A stretch of 64,000 nt of DNA from Planctomycetota bacterium (lineage in GTDB: Bacteria > Planctomycetota > UBA1135 > UBA2386). Shown here in pieces: positions 1-8,589 of the stretch. Position 1 is the first letter of the stretch. Each line of letters opens with the position of its first letter. The stretch covers positions 1 to 64,000 of the forward strand of contig JAPYTD010000014.1 in assembly GCA_029936315.1 (NCBI GenBank), read 5' to 3'. The notes under the pieces are model-generated. The model did no database searches. It was not told the origin of the DNA and saw only the letters and a list, made by a program, of their open reading frames with translations. The translations under genes were made by a program, and so were the position numbers.

Positions 1-220
1 AGCGAGGGGAGAGCGGGGGCTGCACAGTCTGCCCGCGACGTCGCATTTGCTGACGTATGTGGCTCGGTAGCGACTAGAGCGACGCTCCATTCAGATGGGC
101 CACGCTGACCTACTGGGCCAATCGGTCCACCGAGTTGCTGGTTGCGTTCTTGCGCCTAGCGACGCCGCAAAGTTCCGGATTCCCGTGACCCCGTTGGCTC
201 GCGTCAGGTGTTGTAGCACT

Positions 221-754
221 GTGTCGAGCGTGCACCTCTCCGTCCTGGCCGAATCACCTGTGGAACTAACCGAGGAGTTGATCCGTCGGCATCAACTCGG
301 CCTGTGGCGTTATGTCCGGTTTCTCGGCGCGGATCGCGAACTCGCTGACGATCTGGTGCAAGAGACGTTCTTGCAGGTCATGACGGCCAGGCCAGACGAT
401 CGAGGTGACCACGCAGTCGCCGGTTGGCTGCGCCGAACTGCACTGAACATGTACCGGAACACCCGGCGCCGACCGCGGAAGAATGTAGTGCTCGATGCGG
501 ACGCCCTCGAACAGTTCTGGCAAGAGGAAGTCGGAGACGACACCAACGCGTACATCGACGCGCTGCGAGGTTGTCTGGCCACGCTGGACGACAAGTCGAG
601 GGCGGCGGTCGTGTTGCGCTATTGCGAGGGGCACGATCGCAACACAGTCGCCCAAAAGCTGAAACTTCACCTCGAAGGCTGCCGCAGCGTGCTACGGCGT
701 GCTCGCGCGAGGCTGCACCTGTGCATCGAATCCAAACTGAGGAACGAACCGTGA
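221..754 (+). CDS. ECF-type RNA polymerase sigma factor
   Basis: A sigma-70 family extracytoplasmic-function factor that would direct RNA polymerase to a small regulon. Region 2 is seen in RHQLGLWRYVRFLGADRELA followed by DDLVQETFLQVM. Region 4 is seen near the C-terminus, with LDDKSRAAVVLRYCEG and a DNA-reading helix ending in RSVLRRARARL. Region 4.2 is slightly unusual (TVAQKLKLHLEGCRS in place of the common IA..LG.s.GTVkSR). The GTG at 221 gives a 177-residue protein of normal ECF length; an in-frame ATG at 95 would add an uncharged, unconserved leader. The stop overlaps the GTG of the next gene (GTGA), so the two are translationally coupled, as expected for a sigma factor and its membrane-bound regulator. 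Confidence 0.85.
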   Translation: MSSVHLSVLAESPVELTEELIRRHQLGLWRYVRFLGADRELADDLVQETFLQVMTARPDDRGDHAVAGWLRRTALNMYRNTRRRPRKNVVLDADALEQFWQEEVGDDTNAYIDALRGCLATLDDKSRAAVVLRYCEGHDRNTVAQKLKLHLEGCRSVLRRARARLHLCIESKLRNEP

Positions 755-2160
755 CGCTAAGAGACGCATGGCTGAACACTGTGCTGCGTGAACTTGAGGA
801 CGGTCCACCGCTAGACCTGACGGCTCGTATCATGGCCGCTGCGCGATCGCCCCAACACACGTTGCGCCGACTACCCAGCCCCCCGCGACATAGTCATTCC
901 TGGTTGCGCCCAACGGTGGCACTGCTCGCAGCAACCGTCGTCGTGACGATCATGCTCGTCAATCTCGACGACTCCCCGCGACAAGATGCGGTCGCGATCG
1001 ACGGCCCGACGCAAGATCCGATCGCGCAAGAAAGCCCCCACTCAATGCGCGCAGCCGCGTTCTTTCCGCTGCGCCTCGGTACATGTTGGGTGTATGCGTT
1101 CTCGACGAATGACGAAGCCCGCGGCGACGCGGTGCAAACAATCACGGCGATCCATCCGAGCCGCAAGCGCAACGGCGAACGCATCGCTCAGATTGAGGCC
1201 ACCGGTGCCCTGAACGAACATCTCTATCTTTCAGCAGGCAAGGATCTGCGGCTCTTCACTGACACCGGCAATCCTGGGATCAACACCGAACGGTCGGTGA
1301 CTGTGCTAGCTGGACCAATCGGCGTCGAACACAAGTGGTCCTGGCAGTGGCAGGGCTACTTCCCAGCTCTGCTGCCAGCCGAAACGATCCGACTCGGGGA
1401 GCCAATCGCTTTCGTCAGCAACGCTACCCTGATGGATCCAAGTGACACGGTAGTCGTGCCAGCCGGGAAGTTCACGGCGGTGAAGATCAGCATCGATCAC
1501 ACAGGCCCAGACAATTGGCAGGTCGAAGAAGTCGTTTGGTACGCCCGCGACGTTGGCATCGTGCGACGCCAACTGTCGGGAGGTCCCGACGAGAGCACCG
1601 CGGTTTGGCAACTACGGAAGCACACCTTGGGTCGGCCACCGATCGATCCGGCACCGCCACTGCAACAATTGTTGAAGACCGACGGTAAGTTCGCGGCCCG
1701 CGGCGCACCCGACTCCGTCGAATGGCTTCATCCGTTGCTCGGGCGGTGGCTGTTCCGCAGCCACTTCGCCATCGTCGCGTGGGGCGGTGATCGCGAGTTC
1801 GTACGCGTCCTGGGCAATCAGGCAACGCGCTTCGACCTGGCTCAATTGGACCACCTCACGTCAATGCTGGCAGCGGAACGCGTTGCCGCTGTGAACACCG
1901 CGCAATCGCAGTTGACGCGACGAACCGTCGAAGCCGCAGGTCTCGCCGATGTCGCAGCGACACTGGTGGCCGCCAGGGAAGGATGGGTGTGTCTCGAGCC
2001 GTTCAAGACGCTGCACTTCGAGTACTCAGCGGCAAAGCGCACGGGCAGGATCCAAGGCACCGTCATAGCGGAAGACTCGGGCGGCAAGCGCCTCACGATG
2101 GCATGCAAAGTCACCATGAAGGCCGACGTGGTCTTGGCAGTTGATGTGATTGCTCAGTGA
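751..2160 (+). CDS. membrane-anchored putative anti-sigma factor / sensor protein
   Basis: A 469-residue single-pass membrane protein coupled to the upstream ECF sigma factor by a GTGA overlap. The first ~45 residues are cytoplasmic and include LRDAWLNTVLRELEDG. A transmembrane segment follows around residues 48-68 (LLAATVVVTIMLV), then a ~400-residue extracytoplasmic part. That part begins with FFPLRLGTCWVYAF, a G.xWxY pattern common in planctomycete secreted proteins. No HxxxCxxC zinc-binding anti-sigma motif is present. The anti-sigma role is inferred from gene order and topology only; the outer domain could be the sensor. A much longer frame starts upstream inside the sigma gene, but that part is out-of-frame shadow. 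Confidence 0.6.
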   Translation: MTLRDAWLNTVLRELEDGPPLDLTARIMAAARSPQHTLRRLPSPPRHSHSWLRPTVALLAATVVVTIMLVNLDDSPRQDAVAIDGPTQDPIAQESPHSMRAAAFFPLRLGTCWVYAFSTNDEARGDAVQTITAIHPSRKRNGERIAQIEATGALNEHLYLSAGKDLRLFTDTGNPGINTERSVTVLAGPIGVEHKWSWQWQGYFPALLPAETIRLGEPIAFVSNATLMDPSDTVVVPAGKFTAVKISIDHTGPDNWQVEEVVWYARDVGIVRRQLSGGPDESTAVWQLRKHTLGRPPIDPAPPLQQLLKTDGKFAARGAPDSVEWLHPLLGRWLFRSHFAIVAWGGDREFVRVLGNQATRFDLAQLDHLTSMLAAERVAAVNTAQSQLTRRTVEAAGLADVAATLVAAREGWVCLEPFKTLHFEYSAAKRTGRIQGTVIAEDSGGKRLTMACKVTMKADVVLAVDVIAQ

Positions 2161-2451
2161 TTCGGTCCGTGAAGGCGCGCGGCAACTACCTGACGTGCAC
2201 GCTCTCTACGCATCTCAACTAGCGGCGACCGATCAGTTGTTCAGTACCAACGACGCCGGCACGCCGTCGCATGCTTGGGGTAATGCGACCCAGCCGCCAA
2301 GTCTGCCGTCCCGCCCCGTTTGTGACGGTGAGAAACGGTCGAGCCCGCGCAGGATGCCCTGCCCCACCATGCAACTGGTGGTCCTGAGCGGCCCGAAGAA
2401 GAATGCGGACACCGCTTGCAGTGACCCCAAGAGTCATGGCTGCATGTAGCC
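2161..2451. other. gene-poor interval before the island
   Basis: About 290 bases between the sigma-operon end and the first recombinase. A 99-residue frame here has no recognisable features. The only structure seen is the hairpin listed at 2435-2454. The left boundary of the accessory island may fall in this interval, but no direct repeat matching the right side (10345-10426) was found by eye. Confidence 0.4.
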
Positions 2452-2454
2452 ATG
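2435..2454 (+). promoter_or_regulatory. hairpin covering the recombinase start codon
   Basis: CATGGCT (2435-2441) and AGCCATG (2448-2454) form a perfect 7-bp inverted repeat with a 6-nt loop. The right arm contains the ATG (2452-2454) of the recombinase gene. In mRNA the start codon would be base-paired, so translation could be limited; as DNA it could be an operator. The role is inference. Confidence 0.4.
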
Positions 2455-3324
2455 CAACTCCAAGACGCCCTCGCGGCATTCCAAGTCCAGCTCCGCGCCG
2501 ATGGCCGCAGTGAGCACACCCGCAAGCAGTACGAACGACACGCCCGGTCGATGATCGCCTGGCTTGAGTACTCCGGCCAGCCAACCGAGATCGACGACGT
2601 CACGACGGGAGTCATCGCCGAGTTCTTCGCGAGCGACACTGCTAGGCTCAGCGCCCGCGGCGGCGAGAAGCGAGCAAGCTCCGCCAACGCCCAACGAACG
2701 AGCATCCGCTGCTTCCTCCGGTGGGCGCACGAGTCCGGCCTAGTGGCCTCCAACGCGGCACGCCTACTCCGCCGTGCTCGCTGCGCACCAGCGCCACCAA
2801 AGGCCCTTCACGGCGACGAGCAGAAACGCCTGCTCAAGGTCCTCGACGAAGCAACTGGCACCGGAGCGCCGCGCGACCACATGCTGGTGCAGATGCTGCT
2901 TCGCACCGGTATTCGCATCGGCAGCGCCCTCGCCCTGGACATCGAAGACGTCGACCTAGCGCATAGCGAGCTGACGCTGCGATCCACCAAGAACGACAAC
3001 CCCGCGACCGCTGTCATGCCGACCTCCCTGATAGCGGCACTGCGCGAGTTCCTGGGCGACCGCACAACCGGGCCAGTGTTCCTGGCCGGCACGCGCAGGA
3101 TCTCGATGCGCCACGCCCAGCGACGGATCAGCCACTGGCTGAACATGGCAAAGGTCAACGGGCGAAGCGTGCACAGCCTGCGCCATACATTCGCCTCCGA
3201 CTTGCTCACACGAACCGGCAATCTGAGGCTCGTCCAAGCCGCAATGAACCACCGGTCGGTAGTTTCCACAACGGTCTACGCGCAGGTCAGCCGGGATCGC
3301 CTGCGCGCAGCGGTTGGCGCCTGA
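2452..3324 (+). CDS. XerC/XerD-like tyrosine recombinase
   Basis: A 290-residue tyrosine recombinase with an N-terminal SAM-like core-binding domain (residues ~5-95, including SEHTRKQYERHARSMIAWL) and a C-terminal catalytic domain. Catalytic residues visible are Arg in LLRTGIRIGSALAL, Lys in STKNDN, His-x-x-Arg in VHSLRHTFASDLL, His in MNHRSVVSTTVYA and the Tyr nucleophile in the same segment. All look intact. The length fits Xer or small integrases. It sits at the left of the accessory island and overlaps or abuts the large unknown gene downstream. It is clearly different from the second recombinase of the island (9124-10344), so it probably belongs to another element or does a different job such as dimer resolution. 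Confidence 0.88.
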   Translation: MQLQDALAAFQVQLRADGRSEHTRKQYERHARSMIAWLEYSGQPTEIDDVTTGVIAEFFASDTARLSARGGEKRASSANAQRTSIRCFLRWAHESGLVASNAARLLRRARCAPAPPKALHGDEQKRLLKVLDEATGTGAPRDHMLVQMLLRTGIRIGSALALDIEDVDLAHSELTLRSTKNDNPATAVMPTSLIAALREFLGDRTTGPVFLAGTRRISMRHAQRRISHWLNMAKVNGRSVHSLRHTFASDLLTRTGNLRLVQAAMNHRSVVSTTVYAQVSRDRLRAAVGA

Positions 3325-5455
3325 GCACCGGACCGATTACGGTCGGTGTGCCAGAGCACGACACGCTTGGCACCAGGAACTCCAAGTGCAACATCCGAAT
3401 CCGTTAGAAGCCGCTGGGGGCTGCGGGAATCCTGCAATCCGAACGACCTTTGAGTCCATTCGCGATTGGAGGAAGGCGCTGACGCAATGGCAGCAACATG
3501 CGCACTTCGTGAAGTCGAAGCCCGGTCAACCCGATCGGGTCATGCTGACGATTCCGCGCACACCCACCGACGACAACAAGAGCACGGCCTTCGTTGTTTG
3601 CGCGGATCCCCTGCCAAAAGCACCACTAGTCAAAGATGTCACTGCACTGAGCGGATTCTCCGAGGTGAAAAGCCGAGCCACCAAACTCGCCGACGCAACT
3701 GACGCGCTCATCGAGTCACTCAAGCGACACAAACAGCCAACGAAGCACGCGACGGCACTGACCAAGGGGCTTCGTGAACGCACAGGTCGCCCTACGCTGC
3801 GCGACCACAAGACAACGCGCGACTTGGAACGGCAGGTCCTAGCGATTGAGCAGGAGATCGACCGAGGGGTTCTCACCGACGAGGAAGATAACCGCGAACG
3901 CATCGCTTACTGGTGGGACAAGTTGCGAGGCATCAGGACTCGCGAAGGACATGAGAGGCTCGCGGCGTGCGTTGAGGAGATCCTGTCGCGCCCCCGCAAG
4001 CCCGACCACGAACTCGCTCTCCTCAACCACTTCGCTGCCGAACGTCAGCGCGAGTTCCTGATCTTGCCGATGGAGGCGACCCGCCGAGCAACGGGAAGCG
4101 ACACCTTGTCCATGTGTCGTCGATGGCAAGACCTGACAGCCTTCGGAAGCCGCTTCTTCGTCCGCCACATCGACAACAAGTCGGGCATTTCTTTCCGTGA
4201 TGTAGTGAGAGCACACGCGTTCTACAAGGCATCAGGCGATAGCCCTCAACCACTTGAATTGGAATGGGCCGAACGACTGCGTGGGATAACCGAGAGCCTT
4301 CGCCCTCTTGCCGACGCTGCTGGATTCACCGCCGGTGAAAGGACCCCGATCACCAACTTGGTGCAGGCTCTCGGCAGGGTGATCGACGGCAAATCGATCG
4401 ACTTCGATTCGCTAGCGGTACCTGTGCAGGTTCTCGTCGACGAGATCGTCGCGCAGGCTAGTCAGTCGCGACACTCGATCATCAACCGCTTCAATCGGCT
4501 TGTGATCGACTTGCACGCCGACGTCACAAGAACTCTGAAGCTGATCAGAGAACACGCTGCGAATGCCGACCTGACGCTCCTGGATCACTACATCATCAAC
4601 GGCAAGTCCGACGAACGCGACCAAGGTCCCGGAGGGATGCACGACATCGAATGGCGCACCGTCGCGACCTCGCTGACTAGCAACCTCAAAGAGGCGTTGG
4701 ATCTCTGGACACAGGAGACCGGAAGCCCGGCACGAAGCCTGAAACACGATTTCGTGCTGGTGGGCAAGTCGCAGGCAAAGCTCAGGGGTATCCACGAGAA
4801 CAGCTTCCACGCACTTGTCCTTCGCGTTGCGCGAATCTTCATCACTCCCGAAGCCGAGGGCTCGGTCCCGCAAACTGTTCTCGACGACATCGGACTAGGC
4901 CCAAACAACAAACCATGCCACGGAGTCGCGAGGCTCCGCTTAGTGCGCGAGATGCTCAAGTCAAAGTGGCCAGCCGAAACTACACCCGAGCTTGAACGGG
5001 AACATGTGGCTGCACTCGACCTGAGCGGAGACTCGAAGACTATGCAGCAGTCGATGAACTCCGACTCATCGCATAGCCCGCAGACTGGCGACTACGGCGC
5101 ATCCTCCTCACGTCCCTCTCGGTCTCGGACCGGGCTGCAATCAAAAACCAACCAGGATAACCCGCAGGCAATTCCCAATCGAACTCGCGGCAGTGTCTCT
5201 AAAGAGCGAGATGCCAAGGCGGTAATAATGGCGAAGGACTGGGATGAGAAGGATGTGACCTGGACTCAGAAAGACCTAGCAAGAGCTCTCGATGTTGAAC
5301 GCAACCAGCTCTTCGGCAAGTCGCAGGATCTTTACCGGTGCCCAATGCTCATGTCCTACTGGAAGCAGCGACAAGGCGAGAAGGAGGCCCGCAAGATGAG
5401 TCTCCGCCAGCACAACAGGACGAGAATGGCAAGTGACGACCCGGACGACGTGTAA
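3314..5455 (+). CDS. large protein of unknown function in the island
   Basis: A ~700-residue, hydrophilic, largely alpha-helical protein that I do not recognise. There is no signal peptide, transmembrane segment, Walker motif or zinc motif. A segment around residues 580-640 is Ser/Thr/Gln-rich and looks like a disordered linker. The last ~70 residues (AKDWDEKDVTWTQKDLARAL and onward) look like a small helix-turn-helix-type domain with DLARALDVERNQLFG. The longest frame starts at a TTG inside the recombinase gene (11-base overlap); a GTG at 3386 or a later codon is equally possible. Position directly behind the recombinase suggests a shared element function such as DNA binding or accessory recombination, but this is inference. 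Confidence 0.6.
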   Translation: MAPEHRTDYGRCARARHAWHQELQVQHPNPLEAAGGCGNPAIRTTFESIRDWRKALTQWQQHAHFVKSKPGQPDRVMLTIPRTPTDDNKSTAFVVCADPLPKAPLVKDVTALSGFSEVKSRATKLADATDALIESLKRHKQPTKHATALTKGLRERTGRPTLRDHKTTRDLERQVLAIEQEIDRGVLTDEEDNRERIAYWWDKLRGIRTREGHERLAACVEEILSRPRKPDHELALLNHFAAERQREFLILPMEATRRATGSDTLSMCRRWQDLTAFGSRFFVRHIDNKSGISFRDVVRAHAFYKASGDSPQPLELEWAERLRGITESLRPLADAAGFTAGERTPITNLVQALGRVIDGKSIDFDSLAVPVQVLVDEIVAQASQSRHSIINRFNRLVIDLHADVTRTLKLIREHAANADLTLLDHYIINGKSDERDQGPGGMHDIEWRTVATSLTSNLKEALDLWTQETGSPARSLKHDFVLVGKSQAKLRGIHENSFHALVLRVARIFITPEAEGSVPQTVLDDIGLGPNNKPCHGVARLRLVREMLKSKWPAETTPELEREHVAALDLSGDSKTMQQSMNSDSSHSPQTGDYGASSSRPSRSRTGLQSKTNQDNPQAIPNRTRGSVSKERDAKAVIMAKDWDEKDVTWTQKDLARALDVERNQLFGKSQDLYRCPMLMSYWKQRQGEKEARKMSLRQHNRTRMASDDPDDV

Positions 5456-5581
5456 CAATGCGCGCAATTGTGGCAACACGAAAGACGCTCAAGATCCTCA
5501 ATCAACTGTCGGCAAGTCACTTGCGTCGTCGCACCCAGAATCCAATCAACGCTCCGTGATGCCACAACAGGACTGATGTAG

Positions 5582-5600
5582 GGCCGACATTCCGTCGGCC
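5582..5600. repeat. inverted repeat upstream of the replication operon
   Basis: GGCCGAC (5582-5588) and GTCGGCC (5594-5600) form a perfect 7-bp inverted repeat with loop ATTCC. It ends 8 bases before the first start codon of the operon. There is no T-tract, so it is not a standard terminator. It may be an operator for the small HTH protein that follows, or a translation-control hairpin. Confidence 0.4.
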
Positions 5601-5608
5601 GACGCATC

Positions 5609-5836
5609 ATGTCAAATCCAACACCGCTGACAACGGGAACTGTCGCCAAGCTTCTCGAAACCACCGAACCTCGCGTCGCTGAGACAGTACGTCGCGGCAA
5701 GGTTGTTCCGCCGCCACCAGTGATCGCAGGACGCCGCCTCTGGTCTCCAAATCAGGTGCGCCAAGCAGCCGCAGCCCTCGGCCTACTCACTGAAGACCTC
5801 GACCAACTGCTCATCGGAGGACCAACCGATGAGTAA
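5609..5836 (+). CDS. small MerR-like helix-turn-helix DNA-binding protein
   Basis: A 75-residue protein with a winged-helix pattern: LTTGTVAKLLETTEPRVAET (helix-turn-helix) followed by GRRLWSPNQVRQAAAALGL, the wing and helix seen in MerR-type and excisionase-type proteins. It is the first gene of the island replication operon and overlaps the primase start by 8 bases. A role as operon repressor or recombination directionality factor is likely from size and position. It has no effector domain. Confidence 0.65.
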   Translation: MSNPTPLTTGTVAKLLETTEPRVAETVRRGKVVPPPPVIAGRRLWSPNQVRQAAAALGLLTEDLDQLLIGGPTDE

Positions 5837-8234
5837 GCCATCACCGAAAGACGCGCCCTTCCCTGACCGGATCGAAGAGGCTCGCCGAGCAATCGACCGG
5901 CGGTGGGCATTGGCCAAGTTGACCGGCAAGAAGCCTGTCCACAAGGGCTGGCAGAAACGCGAAATTGACGACTTCAAGACGGTCACCAGCTGGATCAAGG
6001 CTGGCCACAACATTGGTCTCAGAACAGGTCAGGTTTCCGGGGTTGTCGTTGTCGACGACGACTCACACGACGGCGCAGCCGGCCAGGCGCTCAACCTGCC
6101 GCAGACCGTCACCGTCATCACTGGCAGCGGCAAGCGTCACTACTACTTCGCAGCCCCGCCGTTCAAGGTCGGCAACTCGGTGAAGACGCTGGCGGACGAT
6201 ATTGACATCCGGGGCGATGGCGGCCAAGTGGTGTTCGTTGGCTCGCTCCACTCCGACACCAAACAGCCTTATCGCTGGGCGCCCGGTTGTTCGCCAGACG
6301 AAGTCGAGTTAGCGCAGCTACCAGCATCGATCCTCGACGAGCTGCGACCGCCCGACAAGACCAAGCCAAGCCTGCGCTTGGTCGATCCGACGCGCACATC
6401 CAAGCGAACGGAGTCGCGCACCAAGTCGTATGCAGACGCTGCACTCGCCAACGAACTCGCAGAAGTGCACGGCAGTGCCGAAGGCAGCCGCAACGACACC
6501 TTGAACAAGAGTGCCTTCGCTTTGGGCCAACTCGTAGCAAGCGGTCACCTCGATCGAGACCACGTGGCAAATGAGCTACGCCAGGCCGCGGTGGTATCTG
6601 GGCTGAAGGACGCGGAAGCCAGCGCGACCATTGCTAGCGGCATGGCTGCTGGGGCCGAGTCGCCGCGAGACCTTTCGGGACTCGAAGAAGATCCTGACGA
6701 TCCTGACACCGACCCAGCTGGCCTCAACGAAGACAATCGACCAGTCATCAAGATATACGGCGGTTGGCTGCATCGCATCACATCCAAGGCGGAACGGATC
6801 CTGGCGCGACAGCGGCCACCAGTGCTCTACCAGCGTGGCACGGTGCTCGTGAAGCTATCGATGATCCAAGAGCCCGGGTTGGGTCTCACTATTCGACTAC
6901 GGCCCATGATCGTGGAGGTGACAATCCCGGGTGTCGTCGACAAGCTCACCGAGCTGATCCGATGGATTCGAATCGACGGCAGAAGCGGTGATGAAGTAAC
7001 GATCGACTGCCCTGAGCGAATCGCCAAGACGCTTCTCAGCCGAGCAGGATCTTGTCGACTCCCCCCGTTAGCCGGCGTCATTGATGCACCGACCCTTCGA
7101 AGTGACGGAGGTCTTCTGGACAAGGAAGGCTACGACGCATCCACGGGCCTTTTCCTAGCTCGCAGTAATGACAAGTTTCCTCAGCTACCTGAGTCGCCGA
7201 CGAAGCAACAGGTCCAGGACGCACTGGCGAAGATTCAGTGGATCCTGAAGGAGTTCCCGTTCGTCGCTGAGGAAGACCAGAGCGTCGCCATCGCAGCCAT
7301 CCTGACGGCTTTGATTCGACCATCGCTTCGGACCGCGCCGCTTATTGCGTTTCGGGCAGCCAAGATGGGTAGTGGCAAGTCGCTGCTCGCCGACGTCGTT
7401 GCACTCATAGCCACCGGCAGGCCGGCGGCCGTCATGTCGCAGGGCGCTGATGAGAACGAAGACAAGAAGCGCATGCTGCCCATCCTCGGCGAGGGCGAGC
7501 CCGTTGCTGTCATCGACAACATTGAACGTCCGTTTGGCAGTGCCGCGCTGTGCTCAATCCTGACGCAGCCGACGTGGCGCGACCGAGTGCTTGGCAAGTC
7601 GCAGACCATCAGCCTGCCAACAACTCAAACGACCTGGCTCGCGACTGGGAACAACATCCAGTTTGTCGGAGACATCACAACGCGAACGCTCGTGTGCGAC
7701 CTGGACCCGCGCGTCGAGCGACCCGAAGAGCGCCGGTTCGAAGTCAACCTGCACCACTACATCCCAGCCCACCGTGGGGAACTGGTTGTTGCCGGACTGA
7801 CTCTGTTACGCGCCTACCACGTCGCCGGCCGCCCAGACATGAAGCTCTCCGTGTTCGGCAGGTTCGAAGAATGGTCCAACTGGATCAGATCGACAATCGT
7901 CTGGTTGCGACTAGCAGATCCGTGCCAGACCCGGCACCGAGTCGAAGCGACGGATCCGATTCGCACACAGCTCACGGAGCTACTGACAGCACTGCAAAGC
8001 CACTTTGGCGAAGCTCGCTTCCCCGTGTCCAAGGTGATCACGGCGATGGCATCCAACACGACCTTGCAGGACGCCGTGAAGCCCATCATGGCGGTAACAT
8101 CCACCGGCCAGAGCCACGCACAGTGCCTCGGGCTGTTCTTCCAACGCGTCGATCGCAGGCCTGAGGGCGGGATCAGGCTAATTCGGTGCCAAAAGGCTGG
8201 CGGCGTCGCCACATGGAGGATCGAACGTGTCTAA
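5829..8234 (+). CDS. bifunctional primase-polymerase (Prim-Pol) with C-terminal ATPase domain
   Basis: An 801-residue replication protein. The N-terminal ~180 residues match the Prim-Pol fold used by plasmids, phages and satellites: KPVHKGW, then NIGLRTGQVSGVVVVDDD (the acidic metal-binding motif is DDD), then TGSGKRHYYF and a DIRGDGGQVVF segment. A linker rich in Asp/Glu/Pro lies around residue 290. The C-terminal part is a P-loop ATPase with AKMGSGKSLLADVVAL (Walker A, ~residue 517), a Walker B-like AVIDNIE, and TTWLATGNNIQF resembling a sensor-1 segment, as in phage-type replicative helicases. Together these would open and prime the element's DNA. The gene overlaps both neighbours by 8 bases. 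The assignment of the N-domain is strong; helicase activity is inferred. Confidence 0.85.
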   Translation: MSKPSPKDAPFPDRIEEARRAIDRRWALAKLTGKKPVHKGWQKREIDDFKTVTSWIKAGHNIGLRTGQVSGVVVVDDDSHDGAAGQALNLPQTVTVITGSGKRHYYFAAPPFKVGNSVKTLADDIDIRGDGGQVVFVGSLHSDTKQPYRWAPGCSPDEVELAQLPASILDELRPPDKTKPSLRLVDPTRTSKRTESRTKSYADAALANELAEVHGSAEGSRNDTLNKSAFALGQLVASGHLDRDHVANELRQAAVVSGLKDAEASATIASGMAAGAESPRDLSGLEEDPDDPDTDPAGLNEDNRPVIKIYGGWLHRITSKAERILARQRPPVLYQRGTVLVKLSMIQEPGLGLTIRLRPMIVEVTIPGVVDKLTELIRWIRIDGRSGDEVTIDCPERIAKTLLSRAGSCRLPPLAGVIDAPTLRSDGGLLDKEGYDASTGLFLARSNDKFPQLPESPTKQQVQDALAKIQWILKEFPFVAEEDQSVAIAAILTALIRPSLRTAPLIAFRAAKMGSGKSLLADVVALIATGRPAAVMSQGADENEDKKRMLPILGEGEPVAVIDNIERPFGSAALCSILTQPTWRDRVLGKSQTISLPTTQTTWLATGNNIQFVGDITTRTLVCDLDPRVERPEERRFEVNLHHYIPAHRGELVVAGLTLLRAYHVAGRPDMKLSVFGRFEEWSNWIRSTIVWLRLADPCQTRHRVEATDPIRTQLTELLTALQSHFGEARFPVSKVITAMASNTTLQDAVKPIMAVTSTGQSHAQCLGLFFQRVDRRPEGGIRLIRCQKAGGVATWRIERV

Positions 8235-8589
8235 GCCACGCGCACAACAGGGGGACTTGGGGGACTTGGTGGACTTGGGGGACCCGATCGCGGACCAATT
8301 GTCAAACACGCGCAGTGTCGGAGAGTTGTTCGCCGAGATCGTTGCCGACTATTTCAGCGGTCGACACCTACCTGCAGCACTAAAATCGAAGCAGGACCAG
8401 CCATCCACCATTGGTTGCTGCCAAACAGTCGACGATCGGCACGTCAAAGTCCCCCAAGTCCACCAAGTCCCCCTACTGCGCCTTCGGTGGGACCGTACTC
8501 ACACATCGGAGACCGCTGAAGGCCGTGTCCGGCTGGGAGCTGAATCGGCTGAGCCAGAGCGTCAAAGCGACGGGACAGGGAGAAGCTGA
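8227..8589 (+). CDS. small ORF carrying iteron-like repeats
   Basis: A GTG-started 120-residue frame that overlaps the primase end by 8 bases and ends one base into the next start codon (TGATG). Its N-terminus reads GDLGDLVDLGD because the DNA there is a short tandem repeat, and the middle reads KVPQVHQVPL from the inverted copy. Between these is a plausible short protein segment (SVGELFAEIVADYFSGRHLP). The spacing fits the operon, but the sequence may have been kept for its DNA repeats (possible origin) rather than for a protein. I do not recognise a family. Confidence 0.45.
   Translation: MSKPRAQQGDLGDLVDLGDPIADQLSNTRSVGELFAEIVADYFSGRHLPAALKSKQDQPSTIGCCQTVDDRHVKVPQVHQVPLLRLRWDRTHTSETAEGRVRLGAESAEPERQSDGTGRS
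8250..8283 (+). repeat. iteron-like tandem repeat, left arm of a 25-bp inverted repeat
   Basis: Three consecutive 10-11-bp units of the form GGGGGACTTGG / TGGACTTGG. The last 25 bases (8259-8283) are exactly reverse-complementary to 8449-8473. Directly repeated units next to a primase gene are typical of replication origins. See the matching arm. Confidence 0.7.
8449..8473 (-). repeat. right arm of the 25-bp inverted repeat
   Basis: A perfect 25-base inverted copy of 8259-8283, made of CCCCCAAGTCCACCAAGTCC-type units. The two arms are 165 bases apart. Together they could form a large stem or place protein-binding sites in opposed orientation, as expected of an origin or a plasmid-type nic/rep region. 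Function is inference. Confidence 0.7.

Noticed and set aside
424-750. N-terminal extension of the anti-sigma-like frame
   Set aside because: It is the sigma-factor gene read in another frame; the GTG at 751 overlaps the sigma stop as expected for coupled genes.
2150-2449. 99-residue frame between the sigma operon and the recombinase
   Set aside because: No motif, no protein-like composition and no clear ribosome-binding site.
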